Shown here in pieces: positions 23,770 to 35,474 of a DNA stretch of 64,000 nt. The DNA is from Larix kaempferi (Eukaryota; Streptophyta; Pinopsida; Pinales; Pinaceae), in NCBI GenBank assembly GCA_027924585.1, contig BSBM01000442.1, forward strand, positions 9,300,001 through 9,364,000, read 5' to 3'. Within the stretch, counting starts at the first letter, position 1. Each line of letters opens with the position of its first letter. The notes beneath the pieces were generated by a model. The model was not told the DNA's origin. It did no database searches and saw only the letters and a list, made by a program, of their open reading frames with translations. The position numbers and the translations under genes are program-made.

Positions 23770-24771
23770 TGTTGGTCACCCTACATGTCAGTTAATTAAA
23801 GCTAACACACAGGATGGTCAATATAAATTGTCAAACCGAGGAAGGTCTTTTATTTCAAAGGCAATAAGCACAATCTATGCATAAACGGATCAAGAAGTTG
23901 ATTTACTTAAGTGCAGATAATGACCCTACCTATATGCTCAGCCAACTCATTCCATAAGGAAACTAATCTAATTCATACATCTAAGAATCCAAAGTGAAAC
24001 AACCTTCCTACAGAAATCAACCCAACAAGTTAATGATCTAATAATGAAATGGAACTAGATTACTTTTGCAAGAAGTTAAATCCTATAATTATCAAACTAC
24101 AGCATTCAATCTTTACCAAAATGATCTATCCAGTGGCTGCTCTAACTCTACCATTATCTGTCTGATCTATGAATGTAATTGAAGATACAACAGCAACCAG
24201 AATTAAAATACAAGCTTGAACTCTAACTGATAATTATTGGAAATCCTAGAAAGCATAAACAACTGAAAGATATTGGAATTGATTTTGGCTATCACAGCTG
24301 ATTAAAGCACACATGCAATTAAATAAATTATCCTACATAGTCGACTGTCACACCACTATGTTACAACAATTCAAGATGCAATTATAAACTACTAGAAAGG
24401 AAAGCTAATCTCTGTTTCAATGGAATCTATTACAGTGAGGATCTGTTACAGCTTGCGTGTAGGATGCGTTGTCCCTTGGAGTATGGGTAGCTGGTGCTTT
24501 GAAGAGTAACAGCTAATGCCACTTGGCTGATACACTTGCGCTTTAGACCTTGGCTAAATGAAATCACACAGATTAGTATAAACCAAGGACTAAGATCCAT
24601 AATCTTTAACAATATTAGGCATAAAATAAATAAAGCAATAACAAATTATACCTGTCAATATTATTGATTGGTCTGGAAAAAGACAGGGATATAGCTTATA
24701 AAAGTAGGATGAAATCGGGGAAAAATAATGTAATAAGGATGGCCAAAAAGGGACATTTCCTAGACCCAACA
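23770..24771 (-). repeat. Element b 3' LTR (shortened)
   Basis: 1002 bp. It matches the right LTR except for one missing block of about 470 bp, corresponding to 36121-36589, whose ends share a TCTG/TCTGTT microhomology. Otherwise it differs by scattered substitutions. Confidence 0.92.
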
Positions 24772-24781
24772 TCTCCCCCCA
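24772..24781 (-). other. Polypurine tract of element b
   Basis: On the minus strand TTGGGGGGAGA directly precedes the LTR start TGTTGGG. Confidence 0.85.
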
Positions 24782-24934
24782 ACTATCTGATTGCATGTCC
24801 TCATGCAACAACCTCCCCTAGTCGGAATCTGAGTCTGAGTGGAATCTGTGGAGATTTGTAAGATTATAGGAAAGTTCTGGTGCCTCCCCTCAAGGGACAA
24901 ACCCATAGCAGGATATCCAATGCTCCCACCACAA

Positions 24935-27900
24935 CTATTCTTCTTCTAATGTCAAAGCATAGTTGTTTCTGTAAGAATTGCTCACAAGAAACCAAATTAG
25001 AGGGATTTTGAATCTTAAACCAATCCACCAAGACCCACACCTTTTCATGCACACCACATATCTAGGAATCCTTGTCAAAGCTTGCCTGAAATTTTCAAAG
25101 CCATATGGATCCATTTCCTTCAGGGATGAGGAAGAGTACAACCATCTGTAATCACTACCTTCCAGGGCATCCTGCTGCATATTAAGAATCATTGGGAAAC
25201 ATGTCGTAAGGATTTTATCTTGCAGGCTCTCAAAATATCGGGCAATTGAAGGAACCTTGAGAGATTTAGCATGATTTTCTATGAATGTTGGTGGATTCTG
25301 AAGTTCCCCCGTAATCCAGAGAGTAGAATTTTCCTCATTCCTGATGATGGTTTGGAAATCATCTTTCCATCTTACATGGTTAATGACAAAAGAGGCAAAT
25401 GCCCTCAGCTGAACATCCCCTAGAAGAGGTAAAGGATTAGATGGAAAGTCAATATAACAAGCCCTGTCATGTAAATACAATTCACATAACAAATGCTGAT
25501 CCTCAAAATCACTCTTCAGAAAAGTCTCCAAAAACCGAGTAGCTATTGCCAAATCAAATGATCTCCCTTCCTTGAGAGCTCTTAATTGAAATAAAGTTGT
25601 CTGCTCATGGAGAAAGACAAGGTAAGAGGGGGATGGAGACCTAAAACTCAACAACTCTATGTAAAGAGTGTACATTCTATCTTTTTCTTGTTGTAGGGAC
25701 TTAAGTTTCTTCAATCCTTCCAATTTTTCTTGAAGTTTCTCCCACCGGAGTTTCTCTCAGTCCCTTAATGACATTCCTATGTTCCTGGAGAGAGATCATA
25801 CCTGTTCTGAACTGTTCAATCCACTTGAGCCATTTATCCAACTCGAGATTTAACCAGAGAACCTTCTTATCCATCCATTGAATTCTTCTGTCTTCTACCT
25901 CCTTTTCATCATCAGAGTCCAGATAAATGACTTCCTTATCTTTCTTTGGCACTGTGATAGTTTTACCCTCTATTGGGGTTGCAATGGTCTGTGCATGTAG
26001 TGCAGTCTCAGCCGTGGGTTTTAGGGATGCTGGTTCTTGTGTAATAGCATTCTTTATTTCCATATCCACCCCAGCTTCCTTGGTCTATGTTATAGTCTCA
26101 GTCAATATTTTTAGGACTGCTGGTTCTTGTGTGACAGCATCCTCCTTCTCCATTTCAATCTCAACCATCTTAGTTTGTGTTGCCACTGTAGAAAATGATT
26201 TTGGAAACACTGGTTCTTGTGTATCAGTGTTTTCCTCCTGGTCTTTGATATCAAATGTTGATGTCTGAGTTGTAGCTTCACTAAACATTTTCAAGGGTAC
26301 TGGTTCTTGTGTAACAGTCCCCTGTTCCTCAATTTCTTTGAACTGCTGAGATTGTTTCTGGTTTATATCAGATATTTTTGACTGATGAGACTGGTCCTGA
26401 AGAAGCTCGGTATCCCCTAATGGCTGGGACTGTACTGTTTCATCTCCTAAATTCAAATCAGGTATCTCTTCAATTCTTGGCTCATTTTCCCCTATCAATT
26501 CAATTTCTAGCATTCCTTCTTCCACCTCCTCTATATGTACATGCTTTTGTGATGCAAGTCCCAACACAACAACTCTGTGTCCTGCTGCAGAAAATATATC
26601 TCCACACTCTGGACAAATAGTCTCCCCATACTTCTCATTTCAAATGCAAAAGATGGATTTTCCACTAAATTTGCAGCATTTGTTAATGTGTTCAAATTTT
26701 TCTCTGCTTGTTTTCTAGCTACTCCCTTCCATCTTTCCAGCTCATTTCGTAATATCTGCACCTCCTCTTTCAATAATTCATTTTCAAGCAGGAGATTTTC
26801 GATTTGGGGTTCTTCCTTGGAAGGTTCCTGCATAGTAGCAGATGATTTGGGGTTCAAAATGGGAATCTCTATATCCACCCCTGTTACAGGTGTTTTCTCT
26901 AACATAAGTGACTCCCTATTCTCTCTAACTGCTCCTACTGTCCCTGCTAAGGGTGCTTCAGTATTACCCCCGATTGCATCCATTGTCCCAGCTTCTTCTG
27001 TTGTCTTTGCTAACTCTGTTGCTATTACAGCTACTTCTGCTGCTGCTGCTGCTGTCACAGTTGCTTCTGCTGCTGCTACTTATCGAGTCCTTATTTTCTT
27101 CACCATTCCCACTGGGTGTTCCTCACTGATTATTTCTACTGACACTTTGACAGTTCTGATCCTCCTTTTCTTTGCTGCATTGGGTGTTTGACCCCTATTT
27201 CCTTATCCTACTCTTCGTTTCTTTAACACAGGGGGGTTTTACCTTGGTCTCTTCTTCTTCAATATTAATACCCCTTATCTCTGGAGAGGACGCAACCTCC
27301 AAAATTTCCATAGTCCCTTCTCCTACTTTCTTATATCCTTCCTCCTGAATTCCTGTTTCTGTAATTACAGCTTCTACTGTCGCAGCTTTAACAGCTGCTC
27401 TAGTTTTAGCTTATTTTAATTGAGTATCTTCTTCTATAATTACAACTTCTAATTTTTCTGCCTCCTGCTCCATGGTTTCCATCACAATTCCCTCAGCTAT
27501 AGGGTTTTTTGTTACTGTTGCTTCCCCTTTGTTGACTTCCCCTTCTTCACTGACCTGGTTCTCTAATGCTCCAGCCTCCCCCCCAACTGGGTTTGAGGAA
27601 CGCCGGTCCTCACTATCTTCACCAACACCTTCCATTTCTAATACATGTTGTATGATTGGCACATCTCCAACCAAAAAATGCTCCCAGGTTAAATTATGAT
27701 TTACAATGGCTCTTAGGACCAGTAATTCAATTAAGCCATGATTAGTAAGGGAGGAAACTCGGTGTTGGGCGGTTCTTGCATATCCAGCCATGGTTTGTAG
27801 GGCTTTGAGCAGATAGAATGGTATATTTACTAAATTACCATGGCGTAAATGAGATAGTAAGGGAAGTTCAGAGAAGGAAACAACTTGGTACCTACCTCCA

Positions 27901-28300
27901 CAAGAAATATATCTTTTCACAAATATTGCGACTTGATTCTAGGGTGGTGGTAAAGATGCCAGATCCAGCCCACGACACTTTGGAATAACCTGCTTGCCAA
28001 CTGCCAAAAATTCCCTCACCGCATTTGCATTATGTGCCTTCATTCCAAATAACTTCTTGCCAACAGGGGTAAGCCAGTAACCTCAGCTATGATTTATTCT
28101 GTAACATCCACAAGCAATCCCCTAACCTCGGAGTGAGTATCAGTCAGGTTGAGGGAAAATTGCAATGCGGTTTCTATATGGAAACCGTTCAACCGTTCAA
28201 AGTATGTCATCCAACCTGTTGCTTTAAAAATATTAAGGACTGCTGCATTGGCACGTACAACTTCTGGATTTACTGGCTCATGTCGGACTGGGTTGCCCAT
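24935..28300 (-). pseudogene. Third ORF of element b (env-position ORF, broken)
   Basis: Candidate start MGNPVRHEPVN at 28300. The N-terminal domain (to about 27600) reads GWMTYFERLNGF, IIAEVTGLP, KRYISCGGRYQVV, LPLLSHLRHGNLVNIPFYLLKAL and LTNHGLIELLVLRAI. Acidic, Glu-rich linkers follow, then a 30-residue repeat around TQEP, then a C-terminal part (25723-24935) ending TLEEE. Breaks include a stop and a frameshift near 28090, a stop near 27935, and frame changes near 27410, 27060, 26530, 26085 and 25710. The domain matches 17632-17970 of element A. No obvious membrane segment is seen, so env-like describes position, not function. Confidence 0.65.
26020..26320 (-). repeat. Approximately 90-bp coding tandem repeat (TQEP repeat)
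   Basis: Four units, at about 26032, 26119, 26209 and 26299, share GGTTCTTGTGT on the + strand, which encodes TQEP on the minus strand followed by a Leu-Lys/Pro-Lys and TQT pattern. Spacing is 87-90 bp, a multiple of three, so the repeat is in frame within the third ORF. Confidence 0.75.
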
Positions 28301-28869
28301 TTTTAATCCCTCCTCAAAGTTCAAAATAAACACAACAATATCCAGTCTAGACGTGGAAGTTGAAGCTTTACAAACATGCAAAGGGTTTTTAGGGTTTAAA
28401 AATCGTGTCTTAGGCAAGTCTGCACTAGTATGAACATTCTGTTGAAACGATGAAGTTGGCAGATAGGAGTAACAAGTGAAAAATCGGGTAAGGTGACGGA
28501 AAATAATTACAGTTATGACCTTAACATAGTCCCTAAAGTGTAATTTGCATGGGTTCGTCAATCGAGGGTTGCGACAGGACATAATCGTTATTACCGTATT
28601 TGATTTTCTGCCAAATCATGTAAAAGATGCGATCCATACCTTGCGTTTATGAGTTTGAGCCATGGATTAATCATTACAGTTAGTCGTTGTCCTCGTGGGT
28701 ATGAATGCACATGTGCTGAAGTGATGTGGTCACTGCCACTCGGGCTGACAGCCACCCACCCAAAATTTTCCTTTGTGGCGAACCATAATTGGATCTTGTG
28801 GAGCGAGCGACAAAAATGATGCCTAATCACATCATTATTGGCATCATCAATCGGAGAGCAGACAAACTG
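28301..28869. other. Spacer upstream of third ORF of element b
   Basis: No supported gene. It likely acts as the leader of the third ORF; minus-strand reading frames here are short and unrecognised. Confidence 0.4.
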
Positions 28870-29225
28870 GCGGAGTCACAGCTGCGAAATTTAGCAAAAC
28901 AAGAAAAAATGGTGTTACGGAAGGAGCGAGAATGAAGTGGAAAGAATAGAGTCGCGACTGCTAGATTTAGAAGAATAATCAAGGATAGCGGAGTCGCAGC
29001 TACTAGGTTTAGCGGAATGGACAAAAGTAGCGGAGTCGCAGCTGCTGGGAATGAGTAAAAATGAAGCAAAATCAGCGGAGTAGCAGTTGCCAACTTTAGA
29101 AAGGTGAGCGGAAATAGCGGAGTCGCAGCTGTGAAATTTGGCCAAATGAGCAAAATTGGCGGAGTCACAGCTGCGAAATTTGGCAAAACGGGAAAAAGTG
29201 GCGCAGTCGCAGCTGCGTCAGAGTG
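28870..29225. repeat. Tandem repeat with GCGGAGTCGCAGCTGC core
   Basis: About eight units at roughly 28870, 28949, 28988, 29031, 29077, 29116, 29159 and 29201, with a period of about 39-46 bp (one gap of 79). The core GCGGAGTCGCAGCTGC contains the PvuII palindrome CAGCTG. It lies between integrase and the third ORF. Confidence 0.8.
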
Positions 29226-29481
29226 TAGTAAAAGCAAATTTTAGCTATTTGTGGAAGACTACGAATTATCTATATTTTCAAAAGAGCTTTATTAGATCAG
29301 GAACGAATATGGGGTGTCTGCAGTCATCTGGCCCAGTCACGGCTGCTGCTCCTCTGATTAGTTCTTGCACATAGTTCTTCAAAACAAACCGATCAAGTGC
29401 AAAAAAAAAAAATAGATAAAATATAGAATGAAACAAAAACCAATTATTTATGTACAAAAATATGTGTGGAAATTGCAACTT

Positions 29482-30990
29482 TTAGGAATTCATAGGGCTT
29501 AAGGAAGATCCCTTCCCTGGCGTTAACTGATACTCTGGATCAGCTGCAACTTGTGAAATAAAAGCATCCCTTGAGATCAGCTTGTGATATAGTGGCAGCC
29601 AATGACCATTTGCGAATAATGGTACTTTGTTCTCGTCAATGGTGATCAACCAGACTGTTCCATTATCAAATACCCGATCTATCTGATAGGGTCCCAACCA
29701 ACGAGTGCGCAATTTGCCTTTAAAGTCCCTCTTAAACCGTGAATCATACAACAGGGCCCCGTGTCCCTCCTAGAAGACCTTTTTTTTTATAAATTTGTCA
29801 TGCCATCTAGAACACTGTTGTTGGATTAAATCTGTATGATGTACTGCAGCTGTGCGTTTCTCATCCAATTCATTCATCTGATTCAGTCGATTCCTTAGTG
29901 CATCTGATAAATCCAGGTTTGCTTCCACAACTGTTTTCAAGGTTCTGATTTCAAATTCAATTGGAAAAACAACGTTCTTGCCATACACTAACTCATATCG
30001 GGAAAAACCAGTGGTGCTATGCCACGTAGTACGATAGGCCCACAGTGCCTTTGGAAGCCTTTCAGCCCAATCTTTACGATGGCTCTTCACTGTTTTTTAA
30101 GAATGGCCTCAATAACCTTGTTTATGCTCTCCACTTGTCCATTGGCCTGTGGATGATATGGTGAGGTTATCATGTGCTGAATATGAAATTTCTGTAACAG
30201 TGCTTCCAGCTTGTGAGACACAAATTGTGGTCCACCGTTTGTAATGATTTCCTTAGGTACTCTGAACTGAGTAAAAATCTCTTCATATAGGAAATCAATC
30301 ACAGCCTGATCATTAGCCTTAACCAAGGCTACATCTTCTACCCATTCGGTCATGTAGTCTGTGCAAACCAAGATGTGAAATTTCTGCTTTGAGGGAGGGT
30401 TGATAGGCCCTACAAAATCTAGAGCCCACCTATCAAATGGTTCAACCACAAGCTATGGCTGTAAAGGCATCTCATCTAATCTGTTTGGTTGGCCCATCCT
30501 TTGGCAGCTATCACATGCATGAACATACTTCTTCTCATCCCTGAACAATGTAGGCCAGAAATAGCCCATTCTCAAAACTTTATGACCTGTCCTCTTATCA
30601 GGAAAATGTCCCCCATAGGGCTCATCATGGAAAGCTTTAAGAATGCTAAATATTTCATCTTCTCTAACACATCTTTTGATTTCTAAATCAATCCCTGTGT
30701 AGAAAAGATGGCCATCAATCCAGCAGTACCTAGCACTTTGTTGTATGATATTCCTTTTTTCTCTCTTTGACAGATGTGTTGGGAGCTTACCTGTAGCCAA
30801 AACAGTTAGCAATATATGCATACCATGGGGAATGAGCTGACACTGCAAACAAATGTTTTCCAGGGAAGGAGTCTTCGACTGGTAAATTGTCATCACTGTT
30901 AGTAAGTCGAGATAAAAAATATGCAACAACATTTTCCTTTCCTGGTCTATCAATAATTGTGATATCAAATTCCTGTAACAGTAACAGCCA
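29482..30990 (-). pseudogene. Integrase region of element b
   Basis: The zinc-finger block (HDEPYGGHF to CDSCQRMG) is at about 30640-30510. The core has ALDFVGP (first Asp), then EIITNGGPQF where the second catalytic Asp is Asn, then GQVESINK (Glu). The C-terminal part (29751-29482) has LGPYQIDRVFDNGTV and ends LSPMNS. Stops or frameshifts separate the pieces near 30450, 30090 and 29760. The D-to-N change alone should abolish strand transfer. Confidence 0.8.
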
Positions 30991-32130
30991 TCTAGTAACT
31001 CTATCATTCGTGATTGGTTTATTCATTAAGTACTTGATAGCAGAATGATCAGTGTGCACATAAGTAGAATATCTAGTAATATAATGTCTAAACTTGTTGA
31101 TGGCATAAACAATGGCAAGAAATTCATTTTCTGTGACAGTATAATTTAGTTCAGCAGGAGACAAATTTTTACTAATATAGTAAATGGCATAAGGAGCACT
31201 ACCTTCCTGCTGTCCCAAAACTGCTCCAATGGCAATATCTGAAGCATCTGAAGAAATGTGAAAAGGCAGAGCCCAATTGGGCCCTCTTAAGATGGGTGTT
31301 GTAGATAGCCTTTTCTTTATCTCAATAAATGTTGTTTGGCATGCATCATTCCAGACAAACTGTGCATCCTTCATCAACAGAGTAAACAAAGGAGAAGCTA
31401 GTTTGGAAAAAAATTCTATGAACCTTCTGTAATAGCCAGCATGCCCCAAGAAGATACATACATCCTTATGTGTCCTAGGAGTTGGTATATTCTCAATTAC
31501 TTTGATTTTGTATGGATCTACCTGGATACCATTAGAAGAGATGAAGTGCCCCAGCATTATGCCTTCAATCATCATCATGTGGCACTTTTCAGTGCTTAAA
31601 GAGAGCTGGCTTTGCTCACAACATTTCAAAACCTTTTCTAAATTTTTCAATGCTTCTTCATAACTATCACCATATGGATTAAAGTCATCCATAAAGATTT
31701 CCATGTAATCCTTCACCATTTCTGAAAAGATTCCAATCACTACTCTGTGAAATGTAGCTAGTGCGTTGCACAACCCAAAAGGAAGTACTTGGTATGCAAA
31801 GGTCCACCAGGGACAAGTGAAAGTGGTTTTGTCTTGATCTTCTAGAGCAATCTGAATGTGGTTATAGCCACTAAAGCCATCTAGAAAGGAGAAATACTTT
31901 TTCCCATACAAGGTATCAAGGACTTGATCGATGAAAGGTAAGGGGAAATGGTCCTTTTGCGTTGCCTTGTTCAATTCTCTGTAATCCACACAGACCCTCC
32001 ATTTCCCATTCTTTTTTGGCACAATCACAAGTGCGGAAACCCAATCACTGTCTGAAATTGGATATATAAATCCTGCTTCCAAAAGTTTTTGGATTTCTTC
32101 GTTCACTATGTCTCTCAGGTTCGGGTTCAT
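30787..32130 (-). pseudogene. RT and RNase H of element b
   Basis: A 447-codon open stretch. RT begins MNPNLRDIVNEEIQK; motifs include PKKNGKWRVCVDYRELN, SFLDGFSGYNHIQIAL and catalytic FMDDF (about 31690). RNase H has SSDASDIAIGAVLG, ENEFLAIVYAINKF and HTDHSAIKYLMN. A TGA just upstream (32131-32133) splits it from protease, and a frameshift near 30990 separates it from integrase, so it is listed as pseudogenic although catalytic residues are intact. Confidence 0.85.
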
Positions 32131-32133
32131 CCT

Positions 32134-33196
32134 TCATTGTGGTTGACATACAGGCATGGATTCGCTCTTAATATAAATGTGATGGGTGCACAGATGAGAA
32201 GGAATTCCTTTCATGTCTGTGTACTCCGAGGCAAAAGCTCCCCTACATTGTTTCAACAGAGTGACTAGCTGTTCCAGCTCATTAGGTGCTAGATTAGGAT
32301 TGATATTCAATGTTTTTCCTGGCCCAATTTCTACAGGAACGCTCTTTGAATTCTTAAGTACTGGAATTATACTATCATTACCGATTAGAGTTTCTTCTGT
32401 AAGCTTCTCTTGTTTTGTTGCAGCTAGAGTACTGTCCAAGATCTGATATACACTTTGATTGACTGACGTGGGCTCACTGATGAAAATATTAATGGAATCA
32501 TCCTCTGTTTCATCCTTAAACATTAAGGATCTCCCTATGGTTAGTAGTGGCTACACACCCTCTTCCTCCTCCAAATCTGCCCATAATGGAGTCTCAGCTT
32601 CTGTGCTTGGTCGAGCTGGAGGGTACAGGGCTAGGTTCTTGATCTCAGTTCCATTTGAAATGGTCATAGATCCTGACCGACAACTGATACAGGCATCTAC
32701 TGTGGCCAACCATGGTCTTCCCAGGATCAGTGGGTGTCCCCCCAACTGAGATTTCGGCTGTAACACTAGGAAATCCGCAGGGTATTCCTATGAGTCGACT
32801 GAGATCACGAGGTCATCTTGGATCCCTTCAGGCTTGATCATTGATCTATCAGCAACTTCCAAAACGATAGGGGTTGGCCGAAGGTTAGTGAGTCCCAATT
32901 TCTTCATAGTTTCTATGGTCATAACATTAATAGTTGCGCCCAAATCCACCAAGACATTTGGAATTTGTGTGTTCCCTATCGTACTTTGCCACAGGGGCCT
33001 TCCCCATTATTAATTCTGAAAGCTTTCCAAACACGTGGACAGTGGGGGGATCCCTGGGCCTTCTTCCTGGTTTCTTGAAACACAAATCTTTAACCGTCTT
33101 AGCATAAATGGGCACATCATGGAGGGCCTCTAACAGTGGAATTTTAACATACAAATTTTTCAACTCTCCCACAAGATCAAATCGGGGCTGTTCCAC
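32134..33196 (-). pseudogene. Protease region of element b
   Basis: Segments 32927-33196, 32551-32766 and 32134-32523 align with the element A protease region (KIPLLEALHDVPIYAK, RDPPTVHVFGKL). The active-site stretch is near 32930 (LGATINVMT), preceded by a frameshift at the place where the catalytic DSGA should lie. A PWLATVDACISCRSG block and the pre-RT linker follow. Broken by stops and frameshifts. Confidence 0.7.
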
Positions 33197-33202
33197 TATT
33201 TT

Positions 33203-35382
33203 CTATAGTTGCAATCGTTCAGGGTATGGTGGTTCTCTATTCAACTGTGTAGGCTGTGACACATCGTGTGTTGCTTCCTGAGTCTCAACTGCTGCTTCAG
33301 TAGGAGTATCAACATCCTCAATAATAAGGCTTGCTAAATTAACCATGTTCTCATAGTGCCGATTTACTCTAGTTTCAATCACTAGGGGTGACACATCCTC
33401 AGTGATAATAGGCTCCACTACCCTCCCTGATCGTAATTGTATATCATTGCAGGGAATCTGAGTAATGGAATATGCAGGCATGTTGGATGTCTCAAATTGA
33501 TGGACTGCTTTATTGTTTGGGTTCAGGTTAGGTTGTGCAAGTAGCTGTGGTCGAAGTGGTGCATTCATAGGTGTGACATTGTTTTGGAAAGGGAGCTGTG
33601 GTTGCTGATACTGTTGAGGAGGGTACTGTGGATACTGAGTCTGGTGATGGGGAAAGTTATTTCCTTAGTAAGAATTTCTCCAGTTGGAATTCCAAGGATC
33701 TTGGTTCGACTACTGTTGCCATGTGTCCATGAATTAGGATTTTGCATTGGATTCTGGGATGGATGCCACTGGTTGTTGGAATAATGTGAAGGGAATTGTG
33801 TATTCATATTGTGCATATTGTTCATTCCATTCATATTATGCAGAAAAAATGTTGGATCTAGATTCATACCTTGGTTTCTAAACTGCCATGGTTTCTTCTG
33901 TGCCATAAAGTATGTTGGCTCTACATCTGGAATAGATGCCTACAGGATTGATTTGACCTTAGGTAATGATGGACACTCCTTAGTATCATGTTCAAGTTCA
34001 CATATCCTACATACCTTTTCTTTTTCCAATGGGCATTCCTTCAGTGGATGCTTCTTCCTACATTTAGGACAGAATACCTTAAGTGTAAGATCTTCTACCA
34101 CTTGTTTCTATTTTTCCCTCATGACATCCAACTCTGAGGAATTGGATCTCATCATGTATGTTTTAAAGTTCTCCAGTAAGTTGCCTATTTCTGCTCGAGT
34201 GCCCCCTCCACTAGATGACTTCTGAGTCCTATTGAAGACCTCCTGGTCTCCGTCTTTGTCTCGTTTGCTGGTTCTGGAAGATACCCTCGAATCCCTTCGA
34301 CATAATTCAACGATATTTTCAAAAGGTTCCTTCGAGATATCCCCTTTCCCCAGCAGGTTCAACATATCAAGGAAATATTCTCTAATTCCTCTTAGTAAGA
34401 TAATCTTGAGCACATCCTTGCCAATCTTAGCATGACCAGATCTTTGTAAATTGTACAACAATCTTTCCACAAAGTCTTCCAAACTTTCTTCATCCTTCTG
34501 AACCATTTTAAACAACTCTTCCTTTCTATCTCTAGTTCTACAATATTCTTGGTAATTAGAAAGAAAGGTGTTTTTCATTTGTTCCCAAGTAGTAATGGTC
34601 TCACGACCTAGACTCATGAACCAACACAGAGCATTTCCCTTCAAGGTGGCTGGGAATAATTTCAGCTTCTGAGCACTAGAGGTGTAATCATAGCTACAAC
34701 AGAGGATGTCAAACTCAAAAAGAAACTCATTAGGATCCTCAGAGGACTTACCATGAAAATTTGGGAGAATTGATGGTGAGATGTTCTTCATAGGAGCTTC
34801 TCTAGGTATCTGGAGGATAGGGAATTCTAATGTAGCCATAGTATTACCAGGATGATTATTTTCTCCTTCTTCTTCCCGATGATTCCCATGTTCATTCTCG
34901 CCATCCTGTTCTCTACCAGCCATGGTTCTGGTCCAGAATCCAATAGATTCCTTTATGTGTTCTTCCTTTGCTTTAGCTTCTTCCCTTATTCTCCTCTCTT
35001 CTCCTTGCCTTCTTTCTTCCTCTGCTATTCTGCAAGTCTCCAACCACACTTCCTCAGTAACTCTGGTTCCGTTGATATGATAGATCTCCTCTCTATGTAG
35101 TGCACCTACAACACTTCCATTATCTTTAGGAGGTTTACTTTCTGCCACAGGAGTTAAAGGTCCTGTTGTATTCTCCACTGTGGATGCTGAGTGTTCAAGA
35201 TTGGGAGGAACAGAATTTCCCCTACCTGTAGAATTCTGCGGTGGTCTAGTGGAAGAATTAGCTCTAGCAATTATCTCATCAATGTATGTGTGTCTTCCGT
35301 GACCTGCATTACAACCTCGACCTCTTCCACCTGCAATGTTAGTATTCAAAGGGGGTTCCCGATTTGTTTTTCTTGTATTCAT
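33203..35382 (-). pseudogene. gag of element b
   Basis: Chosen start MNTRKTNREPP at 35382, the first ATG after the primer site with a coding-like continuation. The N-terminus is Gly/Arg-rich (GGRGRGCNAGHGR). A capsid-like gag domain follows at about 34700-34300 (EFDILCCSYDYTS, KLKLFPATLKGNALCWF). Two CCHC zinc knuckles (CPKCRKKHPLKEC and CRICELEHDTKEC) lie at about 34065-33985. A Met/Asn-rich linker (NMNGMNNMHNMNTQFP) leads to the protease. In-frame stops near 34106 and 33940 and a frame change near 33565 break it. Confidence 0.8.
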
Positions 35383-35453
35383 GCATGCTGTAAATAATTG
35401 AACTAAAATAAAATAAAATGAAACCAACTACTAACTCTGTCTATCTATTACCA

Positions 35454-35471
35454 TCCCCGGCAACGACGCCA
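35454..35471 (-). other. Primer-binding site of element b (tRNA-Asp type)
   Basis: On the minus strand TGGCGTCGTTGCCGGGGA, one mismatch to the expected tRNA-Asp complement, three bases after the LTR end. Confidence 0.9.
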
Positions 35472-35474
35472 AAA

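Noticed and set aside
26577-27191. 204-codon + strand frame rich in Ser/Ala/Thr
   Set aside because: It is antisense to the third ORF of element b, which has a homologue and a sensible domain order on the minus strand.
28827-29237. 136-codon minus-strand frame with A-A-T-P repeats
   Set aside because: It is a translation of the CAGCTG tandem repeat, and two other frames there are open in the same way.
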